A stretch of DNA of 46,877 bases from Azospirillum sp. B21 (lineage in GTDB: Bacteria > Pseudomonadota > Alphaproteobacteria > Azospirillales > Azospirillaceae). Shown here piece by piece: positions 24,175 to 31,964 of the stretch. The position numbers and the translations under genes were made by a program. The notes beneath the pieces are model-generated. The model searched no databases and was not told where the DNA came from. It worked only from the letters and a program-made list of their open reading frames with translations. Location of the stretch: contig NZ_VTTO01000028.1 of NCBI RefSeq assembly GCF_008364825.1, positions 1-46,877 on the forward strand, given 5' to 3'. Each line of letters opens with the position of its first letter. Position 1 is the stretch's first letter.

Positions 24175-24387
24175 ATGACGCGAAATGAACGACTTGCGAC
24201 TGCTTTTACTTCCATGAATGAGGCATTCGAAGTGTTGCGCCCTCTCGCGATCGGGGGCAGCGAAAAAGGTCCTGCGAGTGAGATCGTCGCGCAAATATTG
24301 GAAAGACTGTACCACGACATGGACACGCTTGTTGAGGTCATGGCCAACTCGGCAAACGAAGAGCAAGCGATCAATAGGCCGAGCTGA
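24175..24387 (+). CDS. Hypothetical 70-residue helical protein
   Basis: The protein is helical and acidic (ERLATAFTSMNEAFEVLRPLAIGG, then PASEIVAQILERLYHDMDTLVEVMANSANEEQ). It starts at an ATG with TGAGGAATACC upstream. No family is recognised. The size and two-helix form are common in phage and mobile-element accessory genes. Confidence 0.6.
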   Translation: MTRNERLATAFTSMNEAFEVLRPLAIGGSEKGPASEIVAQILERLYHDMDTLVEVMANSANEEQAINRPS

Positions 24388-24525
24388 CCCGCAGCCGCCC
24401 GACCCAAGCCTCGGCCGTCGTCTTCGGTCTGGTGATGAGGGCTGGCAGTCTCCTCCGTAGTTTCCCCGCCGCCTGATAAACGCCCGATGTGGTCTGGCTG
24501 TTGACCAATCGCACCTGAGGCCCTG

Positions 24526-24753
24526 ATGCACCAGTCCCCGGTTTGGTCCGTTCGTCACATTGTCACCCGCATTCACGGGTGCGATCTCGCTGTAACCTGG
24601 CGCCCTGAATGCTGGGTATGGAACGTAACCGTTGCCGGCGAGCAAGTTGCCAGCGGGAGATCGCGCAGCCAAGAGGGCGCCCAGAATGCCGCTGTGCAGG
24701 CAGCACGGCGCCACGCGGACGATGGCGGCAAGGTGCAACTCCCATTGTTCTGA
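24526..24753 (+). CDS. Hypothetical 75-residue protein ending in a clamp-type motif
   Basis: The small basic protein (RHIVTRIHGCDLAVTWRPECWVWNVTVAGEQVASG, then QEGAQNAAVQAARRHADDGG) looks like a short beta-sheet followed by a helix. The last residues, KVQLPLF, match the C-terminal sliding-clamp-binding consensus QLx-L-F. Together with the 15868 product this is the second protein in the island ending that way. No family is recognised. It converges on the recD2-like gene, whose stop is 104 bases away. Confidence 0.55.
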   Translation: MHQSPVWSVRHIVTRIHGCDLAVTWRPECWVWNVTVAGEQVASGRSRSQEGAQNAAVQAARRHADDGGKVQLPLF

Positions 24754-24856
24754 GATCAACGGCTACCGGAAGCCGGCCCGATCTGGCGTTCGACGGGGAG
24801 GTGAAACTGACGAAGCGCCCGTACCCTCTTGGAGCCGGAAGGCGTTCCCATAACGG

Positions 24857-27040
24857 TCAGGCTGCTTTTGCGAGAAGCCACTCCTTCAGCTTCGACCACC
24901 GACGCCCCTCCTGCCGTGCCCGCACCGCCATCCCGAGCGCCTTCCGCTGGCCCACGACGACGACCAGTCGCTTCCCGCGGGTGACGCCGGTGTAGACGAG
25001 ATTGCGCCTGAGCATGCTCCAGTGCTGCATCGCCAGCGGGATGACGACGGCCGGGTATTCCGAGCCCTGACTCTTGTGGATCGTCGTCGCGTAGGCCAGC
25101 GATACCCTGTCCAGTTCGCCGAAGTCGTAAGCGACCTCACGGCCGTCGAAGTCGATCAGCAGTTCGCTGTTCTCCGGGTCCATGGCGGTGATGACGCCCA
25201 GGTCTCCATTGTAGACCTCCTTCTCGTAATCGTTCTCGGTCTGCATCACCTTGTCGCCGACACAGTAAGTCCAGCCGAAGCGCTCGACCCTGGCATCGCC
25301 CGGTGGGTTCAGGACCGCCTGGAGTTCCACGTTCAGCGACCGGGCGCCGAGGCCCCCTCGGTTCATCGGGCAGAGCACCTGGATATCGCGTACGGGATCG
25401 AGGCCGAAGCGTTTCGGGATCCTGTTCCTGACGACCTCGATGAGCTTGCGAACACCAATCTCCGGTTCCGCCGCCTCGACGAAGTAGAAGTCCGAACCTT
25501 CGACCGGCGCCAAGTCCGGCATCTGGCCCTGGTTGATGCGGTGGGCATTGACGATGATGCGGCTCGCAGCCGCCTGCCGGAACACCTCGGTCAGGCGCAC
25601 CACGGGCACGGCGCCGGATGCGATCACGTCGGCCAGCACCTGCCCCGGCCCCACCGACGGCAACTGGTCGACATCGCCGACCAGGATCAGGGCCGCCCTG
25701 TCGGGGGTCGCCTTCAGCAGCGCGTTCATCAGGGGCACGTCGACCATGGATGTCTCATCGACGACGAGCAGATCGCATTCCAGCCGGTTCTCCTCATTGT
25801 GCTTGAAGCCTCCGGCAGCCGGGTCGAAGGCGAGCATCCGGTGGATGGTCCTGGCCTCCAACCCGGTGCTCTCGGAGAGCCGCTTGGCCGCCCGGCCGGT
25901 CGGGGCGCACAGCAGGATGCGGATGTGCTTGGCGGCCAGGATCTTCAGAATGGAATTGACCAGGGTCGTCTTGCCGACGCCGGGGCCGCCGGTGATGACC
26001 ATGACCTTGGAAGCCAGGGCAAGTCGGACAGCCTCCCGCTGGCTCGGCGCCAGCGTCAGTCCCGTCCTTCCCTCCACCCACTCCAGCGCCTTCTCCATGT
26101 CGATGGCGGGCCAGGGCAGCGTCCCGCCCGCGAGCCCCCGCAGCCGGGCGGCGATGGCCTGCTCGGCCCGGTACAGCCCAGCCAGGAAGACGCAGTCCCT
26201 GCCCTCCAGCTGATCGGCGATGACGGCGCCGTCACGAAGCTCGTCCGCCAGCGCCTCGGCCACCAGATCGGTGCCGACCTCCAGGAGGTCGCTAGCCAGC
26301 TTCTCCAGTTCCTCCACCGGCAGGCCGCAATGCCCCTCGTCCATAGCCTCGGCCAGCGCGTAGCCGATACCCGCCCGGACGCGGACCATGGCCGTCTTCT
26401 CGATGCCCAGCTTGGCGGCGATGGCATCAGCGGTCTTGAAGCCGATGCCGCGGATGTCCCGGGCCAGCCGGTATGGGTTCTCGGTGATGAGTTGGATCGC
26501 CTCCTGTCCGTAGGTCTTGTAGATGCGGACGGCCCGGGAGGTCCCGACGCCGTTGGCGTGCAGGAACAGCATGATCTCCCGGATCGCCCGCTGGTCGGCC
26601 CATCCCTTGACGATGCGGTCGGCCCGCCTGGGCCCGATGCCCGTGACCTCGCGCAGGCGACTGGGTTCGGCTTCGATGAGGTCGAACACGGCCTCGCCGA
26701 ATGCCTTGACGAGCTTCTTCGCGTAGACCGGGCCGATGCCTTTGATCATCCCGGAGCCCAGGTACTTCTCGATGCCCTCCAGCGTGGTGGGCTGCGTCGC
26801 CTTCAAGAAGGTGGTCTTGAACTGGAGACCGTGGGTGCGATCGTTGACCCAGCTGCCGCTCGCCTGGATCCATTCCCCGGCCGAGATCATCGCCGCATGT
26901 CCGACGACGACAACCAAGTCCCGATGTCCGCGGACCTTCACCCGGAGCACGCAAAAGCCGGTCTCGGCGCTGTGGAAGGTCACGCGCTCCACCAGCCCGG
27001 CCAGGGACTCCGTCGATGACGCGATGGCTTGCCCGCTCAT
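24857..27040 (-). CDS. recD2: RecD2-like SF1B DNA helicase
   Basis: The 727-residue 5'-3' DNA helicase has an N-terminal OB-like domain (LAGLVERVTFHSAETGFCVLRVKVRG). Helix-hairpin-helix repeats follow (IKGIGPVYAKKLVKAFGE, VTGIGPRRADRIVKGW, IRGIGFKTADAIAAKLG). Walker A is GGPGVGKTT at about 348, Walker B LLVVDETSMVD, motif III GDVDQLPSVGPG, and motif VI VYTGVTRGKRLVVVVG, with TTIHKSQGSEYPAV before it. RecD2 works without RecBC. It lies in an accessory region facing away from the MucR-like gene. The ATG at 27040 is chosen because it starts the family-like sequence; a TTG at 27121 would add 27 residues. Confidence 0.93.
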   Translation of the reverse strand: MSGQAIASSTESLAGLVERVTFHSAETGFCVLRVKVRGHRDLVVVVGHAAMISAGEWIQASGSWVNDRTHGLQFKTTFLKATQPTTLEGIEKYLGSGMIKGIGPVYAKKLVKAFGEAVFDLIEAEPSRLREVTGIGPRRADRIVKGWADQRAIREIMLFLHANGVGTSRAVRIYKTYGQEAIQLITENPYRLARDIRGIGFKTADAIAAKLGIEKTAMVRVRAGIGYALAEAMDEGHCGLPVEELEKLASDLLEVGTDLVAEALADELRDGAVIADQLEGRDCVFLAGLYRAEQAIAARLRGLAGGTLPWPAIDMEKALEWVEGRTGLTLAPSQREAVRLALASKVMVITGGPGVGKTTLVNSILKILAAKHIRILLCAPTGRAAKRLSESTGLEARTIHRMLAFDPAAGGFKHNEENRLECDLLVVDETSMVDVPLMNALLKATPDRAALILVGDVDQLPSVGPGQVLADVIASGAVPVVRLTEVFRQAAASRIIVNAHRINQGQMPDLAPVEGSDFYFVEAAEPEIGVRKLIEVVRNRIPKRFGLDPVRDIQVLCPMNRGGLGARSLNVELQAVLNPPGDARVERFGWTYCVGDKVMQTENDYEKEVYNGDLGVITAMDPENSELLIDFDGREVAYDFGELDRVSLAYATTIHKSQGSEYPAVVIPLAMQHWSMLRRNLVYTGVTRGKRLVVVVGQRKALGMAVRARQEGRRWSKLKEWLLAKAA

Positions 27041-27208
27041 GCTGTGAGTGTGCTGGATTCCCGATCGTGAGGCCAGAATTGTCAGCTCCGCCGTGGTTGT
27101 CCCGTCATCCAGGTCTTCCAAGACGCTGGTTTGTTCGAAGGGACCGGGATCACCAGCACCCTCCAGGCGACGGCGGTCATCTGGTCGCTCCCCAGTATCA
27201 CCTCGACC

Positions 27209-27694
27209 TCAGGGGGCCGCCTTGCCACGACCACGGCCACGCCTTGTCGGCTTTTCCGGTGCCACTGGCGCAGGTGTCTGAGCGCGACGCCCAAGCCCCA
27301 TGCCCTTTGCCAGCTCCGATCGAGCCGCCGCGTAGGTGGGGGCCGTCATCGGGTACTCCGGTGCCAGGCCCCATTTCGCTCGGTATTCGTCGGGCGCCAG
27401 GTCGTGCTCGACGCGCAGGTGACGCTTGAGAAGCTTGTTCTTCTGCCCGCACTCCAGGCAGGTGATCGTGTCTGGCGCCACCGAACGCTTGATTGGGACG
27501 GCCGGCTGCTGGACCTCAGCTTGCACCGATGAGGAGCTGATCGCGGTGGAGAGTGCCCCGTAGATCCCGCGCAGCACCGCAGGGATCTCAGCCACTGCCA
27601 GGGTATGGTTGCTCAGGTACGCGGACGCAATCTTGGCGGTGATCTGCACCAGGCCCGCTTGGTCAAAGCGATCTTCATGGTTCTGCTCGGACAT
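27209..27694 (-). CDS. Ros/MucR-family zinc-finger transcription regulator
   Basis: The 161-residue protein has the Ros/MucR C2H2-like finger: CLECGQKNKLLKRHLRVEHDL with zinc ligands C, C, H and H, followed by PDEYRAKWGLAPEYPMTAPTYAAARSELAKGMGLG. The N-terminal helical region resembles the family's oligomerisation part. The tail is basic (RRGRGRGKAA). These alphaproteobacterial regulators bind AT-rich promoter DNA and often repress accessory genes. It is divergent from the 27885 gene across 190 AT-rich bases that contain regulon promoter 2. It is therefore the leading candidate for controlling the five regulon promoters, which remains inferred. Confidence 0.9.
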   Translation of the reverse strand: MSEQNHEDRFDQAGLVQITAKIASAYLSNHTLAVAEIPAVLRGIYGALSTAISSSSVQAEVQQPAVPIKRSVAPDTITCLECGQKNKLLKRHLRVEHDLAPDEYRAKWGLAPEYPMTAPTYAAARSELAKGMGLGRRAQTPAPVAPEKPTRRGRGRGKAAP

Positions 27695-27813
27695 TCAAAG
27701 TGTCTCCACTGTCGGTGCAAGACGGTGATGAGATCCGTCAAAAATCACGAAGAACGATATCCATCACAGCACCAGTGCCGCAAAGAAAAAATCCAGAGTT
27801 ACAATTTTTCTTC

Positions 27814-27841
27814 TTGAGCTATGCGCTCTGTACGATATTAT
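27814..27841 (+). promoter_or_regulatory. Regulon promoter 2 (PP-loop gene 27885)
   Basis: TGCGCTCTGTACGATA starts at 27822, with TTGAGC (27814-27819), a 16-base spacer and TATTAT (27836-27841). It lies in the AT-rich region shared with the divergent Ros/MucR-like gene. Confidence 0.7.
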
Positions 27842-27884
27842 CAGTTTCATCAGCGCCACTCCCCCACAATTCCGGAGCCCACCC

Positions 27885-28940
27885 ATGTTCCAGTACACGC
27901 TGGACATCTTCTCCGACACCGCCTCAGCTCCGGCCTCGGCGTTTGGACCCGTCTCGGTTCCATTCTTCGAACCGGACTTGGCAAGCTATGACCATTTCCT
28001 TATAGCATTCAGCGGGGGCAAAGATAGCGTGGCAATGGTTCTTGACCTGCTGGAGCGTGGTGTTGATCCTGCAAAAATTGAACAGTGGCACCATGATGTT
28101 GACGGCCGTGAGGACGAAGGCAATTTCATGGACTGGCCGGTGACGGCAGATTATTGCCGGAAGTTCGCTGCAGCTTTTGGTTTGCGCATATACTTCTCAT
28201 GGCGGATCGGCGGCTTCAAGCGTGAACTCTTGAAGAGTAATGCCATGATCGCGCCCGTGGCCTTCGAAACACCCGATGGCGTGAAGGTGGCCGGCGGGGA
28301 GCGCGGCGAAATCGCGACCCGGCGGCGCTGGCCAGCGCTATCGCCCAATCTGCGCATTCGCTGGTGCAGTGGTGGTTTGAAAGTGGATGTCATGTCCATA
28401 GCGATCAACAACCAAAAGAGGTTCCGAGGCACGCGGGTCCTGGTGATGACAGGGGAGCGGGCAGCGGAAAGCGCTAACAGGGCCAAGTACCTGCCATTTG
28501 AGAATCACCGCTGCAACGCACCTGGAAGACGGGCCAACCGCACAGTCCACGTCTGGCGATCCGTGCACGCCTGGAGTGACGAGGAGGTCTGGGCAATCGT
28601 CAGGCGACATGGGGTTGTAGCTCATCCCTGCTACCACCTGGGTTGGGGGCGGGCATCTTGCGCCGGCTGCATCTATGGCTCGCCGTCGCAATGGGCCAGT
28701 CTGCGCGTTGCGGCGCCTGAGATGTTCGGCGTGATCTCTGGGATGGAGGGGCGACTGGGGCACACCATCCAGCGGGACGAGACGGTCACCCAGCGTGCCG
28801 ACCGCGGCCGCGCCTATGACATGGATCCGGAGATCGTCCGCATTGCCATGTCCCGCACCTACGAAGGGCCGATCCGCGTGGCTACCGCGGACTGGCACCT
28901 GCCGAAGGGCGCATACGGCGAGAACGCCGGCCCCTGCTGA
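27885..28940 (+). CDS. PAPS-reductase/DndC-superfamily PP-loop protein
   Basis: The 351-residue protein has the PP-loop FSGGKDSVA (SGGKDS at 43-48) and four Cys in a DndC-like spacing: C161 in RWCSGGLK, C249 in HPCYHLG, and C259 and C262 in SCAGCIYG. Further superfamily marks are MTGERAAES and WSDEEVWAIVRRHG. The Cys set suggests an iron-sulfur cluster, as in DndC and tRNA thiolation enzymes. The substrate cannot be read from sequence. It differs clearly from the 660-residue relative at 17114 yet has the same kind of promoter. Confidence 0.82.
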   Translation: MFQYTLDIFSDTASAPASAFGPVSVPFFEPDLASYDHFLIAFSGGKDSVAMVLDLLERGVDPAKIEQWHHDVDGREDEGNFMDWPVTADYCRKFAAAFGLRIYFSWRIGGFKRELLKSNAMIAPVAFETPDGVKVAGGERGEIATRRRWPALSPNLRIRWCSGGLKVDVMSIAINNQKRFRGTRVLVMTGERAAESANRAKYLPFENHRCNAPGRRANRTVHVWRSVHAWSDEEVWAIVRRHGVVAHPCYHLGWGRASCAGCIYGSPSQWASLRVAAPEMFGVISGMEGRLGHTIQRDETVTQRADRGRAYDMDPEIVRIAMSRTYEGPIRVATADWHLPKGAYGENAGPC

Positions 28941-29029
28941 CCGCCCAGGGGCCACTTTCTGGTGAGCCCCACTTCGCCCTGTCGGATGGCCTCCTCTCCG
29001 GGTATGCTCCCGGCGAGAGGTGCAGCCCG

Positions 29030-29317
29030 ATGTCCTACCGTAACAACCACCGCAACCGTTTGGCACTGAGTGTCATCGCCATCGGCATGTGCGCTCTGGT
29101 CGTGTCGAGCCAGCTACTCCCCTGGCTGCACACAGCGACCCTGATCTCGGGCGCGGTCATCGCGGCCGTCCTGCTGGCATGGCTGGGTTTCCGCTATACG
29201 GCGTTCTGGCGCGACATCTGGATGATGCGTCGTGCATTCAACCAGGCGGTCGACGAGGCGAACGAGCGCCGGAGCATGGAGCCCTTGTCTCGCTCGGACA
29301 CCAAGGGAATCGACTAA
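29030..29317 (+). CDS. Small two-helix membrane protein
   Basis: The 95-residue protein has two hydrophobic helices (LSVIAIGMCALVVSSQLLPWL and LISGAVIAAVLLAWLGFRYTAF). A charged cytoplasmic C-terminus follows (AFNQAVDEANERRSMEPLSRSDTKG). It lies 89 bases after the PP-loop gene, and GAGAGG precedes its start. No family is recognised. Confidence 0.65.
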   Translation: MSYRNNHRNRLALSVIAIGMCALVVSSQLLPWLHTATLISGAVIAAVLLAWLGFRYTAFWRDIWMMRRAFNQAVDEANERRSMEPLSRSDTKGID

Positions 29318-29396
29318 GGCCGCACTCCGCCAGTTCCAACCCGACGCGTTGGGGTTCGCCTCTTAAGCCACAGCCGCTGAGCCCTATGAGTTTGGG

Positions 29397-30185
29397 CTAT
29401 CGAATGGCTGTGAACCGACACCCATCCCACAGGTAGCCGGCGTTCCTTTTTCCGTCCCCTAGCAGGCTCTCGAATTGGAAGCCCGCCCCACGAATGACCC
29501 CGTTCAGCGCGTCCGTGACGCGGCACGTCGTCATGAGCAAGCGCCGCTCCTGACCGAATTTCGGCGCCGTGTAGGGTCTAGCCGCAATGCCGGGATCATC
29601 GGCATCAAGGTTGTGGGCGATGTAACGATCCCGAAAGTCACGGATGGACAGCAAACGCTTGGACTCCATCACCGCCCGGCCAACCCCCATTCCAATCCGG
29701 AGTTGCTTACGGTATGACCGCCGGGCAGCTTCTATAGCGCCAACTCGGATTACATGGCAGTGCTGTTGTAGTTCTTCGAAGGCGAACTCCTCGCGGTGAT
29801 TGCGCCGGAACACTCGCTCCAGCTCCAACCGCTCGAAAAGCCGGCGGCGGTAAAGAATGCGCAGCACTTTCGGCTCATCAATCAGTGCGATCACAGTCGG
29901 TATACTGAACTTTCCTAGGTCAGGGCGATCCCATAGGGCTGTCAACTTCGCCAGCTCCATATAGAGGATGGCCTGTTGGAAATCGAAGAAGGCGTGTCCG
30001 GCATACGAACGCCCAATTTGACTGGATAGCCGGTTCGTTGCGTTGACGATTTGATTGTTGCCGTGGGTCTGGGCTAGACTCCCGATGAAGCGCCAGAGTT
30101 CGGACGCCTTCTTCTCGGCGAGCGACACACGCTCCGCCGGGCTCATCCCTGCAATCTTCTTCCTAGTGACGTCGCCTCTAGCCAC
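29397..30185 (-). CDS. HEPN/AbiU2-like protein, possible defence RNase
   Basis: The 262-residue, mostly helical protein contains FRDRYIAHNLD, a HEPN-type R-x4-H (RDRYIAH at about 191-197) after a helical bundle. This resembles AbiU2-like abortive-infection proteins, whose HEPN domain cleaves RNA. The N-terminus is Lys/Arg-rich (MARGDVTRKKIAGM). The rest (FFDFQQAILYMELAKLTALWDRPDLGKFSIPTVIALID) fits the helix pattern of that family. No antitoxin is obvious; the adjacent lipoprotein gene lies 9 bases away on the same strand. Assignment to HEPN rests on the motif and fold pattern only. Confidence 0.55.
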   Translation of the reverse strand: MARGDVTRKKIAGMSPAERVSLAEKKASELWRFIGSLAQTHGNNQIVNATNRLSSQIGRSYAGHAFFDFQQAILYMELAKLTALWDRPDLGKFSIPTVIALIDEPKVLRILYRRRLFERLELERVFRRNHREEFAFEELQQHCHVIRVGAIEAARRSYRKQLRIGMGVGRAVMESKRLLSIRDFRDRYIAHNLDADDPGIAARPYTAPKFGQERRLLMTTCRVTDALNGVIRGAGFQFESLLGDGKRNAGYLWDGCRFTAIR

Positions 30186-30194
30186 TGTTTTCTC

Positions 30195-30389
30195 CTACCG
30201 GATGGGATGCTGGACCGGGGCCTGATCCTGGCCGGCGGAGGCAGGCACTTGACGCTTCACTTCTGCCGGCGGCCGGTCTGACGACCGCAGGCCAGGCGGC
30301 GGTGACGGCGTCATTAGGACCACGAGCGGCGTGCATCCCGCAAGCGTCAGTAGGGCGATGGCGGGCAAGGCGAGGTTCTTGAGCTTCAT
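30195..30389 (-). CDS. Small putative lipoprotein
   Basis: The 64-residue protein has a signal with lipobox LAGC (Cys19), then a short Pro-rich mature part. It is first in a two-gene minus-strand unit and 9 bases ahead of the HEPN-like gene. It has its own promoter. Function is unknown; its pairing with the HEPN-like gene is unusual. Confidence 0.6.
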   Translation of the reverse strand: MKLKNLALPAIALLTLAGCTPLVVLMTPSPPPGLRSSDRPPAEVKRQVPASAGQDQAPVQHPIR

Positions 30390-30424
30390 TGTCCGGGTAG
30401 GAAATCGGAAGGGCAGGGAGCGCT

Positions 30425-30454
30425 ATTCTACCGTTTTACTCGGACGGAGAGCAA
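30425..30454 (-). promoter_or_regulatory. Promoter of the lipoprotein/HEPN-like pair
   Basis: On the minus strand, TTGCTC (30454-30449), an 18-base spacer and TAGAAT (30430-30425) lie 36 bases before the lipoprotein start. It diverges from the helicase promoter at 30483-30511. Confidence 0.6.
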
Positions 30455-30482
30455 TATTTCTCGCAGTCGTTGCTTTCGCGCC

Positions 30483-30511
30483 TTGCGGAAAATCCCGTAA
30501 CGGGCTTAAAT
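30483..30511 (+). promoter_or_regulatory. Promoter of the Dda-like helicase with a spacer dyad
   Basis: TTGCGG (30483-30488), 17 bases and TTAAAT (30506-30511). The near-palindrome CCCGTAACGGG (30494-30504) occupies the spacer, a likely operator. Confidence 0.6.
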
Positions 30512-30538
30512 TCATTGAGTCGTTACGGAGCCCCTACC

Positions 30539-31798
30539 ATGCTCTCCTTGGTCAAACGAATGGCCGCCGCGATGATCCCGCAAAACACTTACGATGAGAC
30601 CTCGCCCAGCGACGAACAGTTCGGTGCGATCCGTGCGATTGAAGGCTGGTACAGCGACAAGCGTGCTCCCCAGGTTTACTTTCTCGGCGGTGGCGCTGGA
30701 ACCGGCAAGTCGTACACGGCCAACAAGGTGATCGAACGCCTCAAAGAGCGGAACAAGGTCAAGAAGGTAGCCTCCGGTGCCTACACCGGGAAGGCTGCGC
30801 ACATCTTGCGCAAGAAGGGGGTCAAGGACGCGACGACCATCCACCAGATGATCTACGAACCCCGCGAGGACGAGGAGACGGGGGAAATCTACTTCGTTTC
30901 CCGTATCGACGGGCCGGCCGCAGAGGCGGACCTGATCGTGCTGGACGAATGCTCGATGATCGACGAGCGGCTGGCCAATGACATCCTGATGTTCGGGAAG
31001 AAGGTGTTGGTCCTCGGCGATCCGTACCAGCTTCCGCCCGTAAGCGGCGCCGGCGCATTTACGAAGACCGCCCCCGATTTCCTCCTGCGCGAGATCCACC
31101 GGCAGGCCAAGGAAAGCCCGATCATCCGGCTGGCGACCATGATCCGCAATGGCGAGCTGCCGCGCCGTTTCGGGTCCGCCGGCTCGGCCCACGTTCTCCC
31201 GCTCACTCCCCAGACCCAGCGCCTCGTCGCCCGCCGTACAACGCAGACGCTGTGCGGGGTTCACAAAGTCCGCTTTGCCTACACGAGCCGCCTGCGTGCG
31301 CTGCACGGGTTCTCCGGCCCGATGCCAATGCGGGGGGAGCCCGTCATGTGCTGCAAGAACAACCGCGACGCAGCGCTATTCAACGGCATGATGGGCATCA
31401 TGACGGCCGACGCCGAGCAGGGCTTTGAGAAAGGGGAGGGCGTCTTCAACCTTTCGGTCCTGATTGAGGATGAGGCGAAAAGGCGCAAAGACCTACCCAC
31501 GTCACCATGGATGTTCCAACAGCACTTTAATCACAGCATCACCCGCCCTAAGGTTAGAAAAGGTATTGAGGAATTCGACTTTGGCTATGTCCTAACTGTC
31601 CACAAAGCACAGGGCAGTGAATGGGACAGCGTGACGGTCATTGATGACTCGCGCGTCTTTCGCGATGACCGCTGGCGTTGGCTTTATACCGCGGTCACTC
31701 GCGCCAGCGACGAACTGGTGCTCCTCCTGAGAGAAGACCTTGGCGGCCGGTGGAATATGCCGGTGTTCGATGACTGCGAATTGCAGCTCGCTGCCTGA
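30539..31798 (+). CDS. Dda/Pif1-like SF1B helicase
   Basis: The 419-residue helicase has Walker A GGGAGTGKSYTANK at about 50, Walker B LIVLDECSMID, motif III GDPYQLPPVSGAGAF, and motifs V/VI VHKAQGSEWDSVTVID and WRWLYTAVTRASDELVLLL. It is compact, like phage T4 Dda and other phage or plasmid helicases that clear proteins from DNA or help replication restart. The ATG at 30539 follows TTACGGAG. It is much shorter than the RecD2-like helicase at 24857 and lacks its helix-hairpin-helix domains. Confidence 0.88.
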   Translation: MLSLVKRMAAAMIPQNTYDETSPSDEQFGAIRAIEGWYSDKRAPQVYFLGGGAGTGKSYTANKVIERLKERNKVKKVASGAYTGKAAHILRKKGVKDATTIHQMIYEPREDEETGEIYFVSRIDGPAAEADLIVLDECSMIDERLANDILMFGKKVLVLGDPYQLPPVSGAGAFTKTAPDFLLREIHRQAKESPIIRLATMIRNGELPRRFGSAGSAHVLPLTPQTQRLVARRTTQTLCGVHKVRFAYTSRLRALHGFSGPMPMRGEPVMCCKNNRDAALFNGMMGIMTADAEQGFEKGEGVFNLSVLIEDEAKRRKDLPTSPWMFQQHFNHSITRPKVRKGIEEFDFGYVLTVHKAQGSEWDSVTVIDDSRVFRDDRWRWLYTAVTRASDELVLLLREDLGGRWNMPVFDDCELQLAA

Positions 31799-31879
31799 TC
31801 TACACGAACCCGCGCCGCTCCTCGTCCTACCAGCACAGCGAAAACGCCAAGGCTTGTACCAGCTTCGGCCCGCAAAATC

Positions 31880-31896
31880 TATCGTACAGGGCGCAT
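31880..31896 (-). promoter_or_regulatory. Inverted copy of the regulon box
   Basis: The minus strand reads TGCGCCCTGTACGATAG, matching the box used at 31913 with one substitution and in opposite orientation. No good -35 lies in front of it. It may be a second operator half or a divergent antisense promoter. Confidence 0.5.
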
Positions 31897-31903
31897 TATT
31901 TCG

Positions 31904-31932
31904 TTGCGGTCATGCGCTGTGTACGATATCGT
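31904..31932 (+). promoter_or_regulatory. Regulon promoter 3 (31965 operon)
   Basis: TGCGCTGTGTACGATA starts at 31913, between TTGCGG (31904-31909) and TATCGT (31927-31932), 17-base spacer. TGTTCCCCA follows the box, also seen at promoter 5, and TTCCCCA at promoter 4. Confidence 0.7.
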
Positions 31933-31964
31933 TGCTGTGTTCCCCAAACACGTCCGAGGCTCCA

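Noticed and set aside
25022..27019. 665-codon plus-strand frame opposite the RecD2-like gene
   Set aside because: It mirrors the strongly conserved helicase on the minus strand and has no domain pattern.
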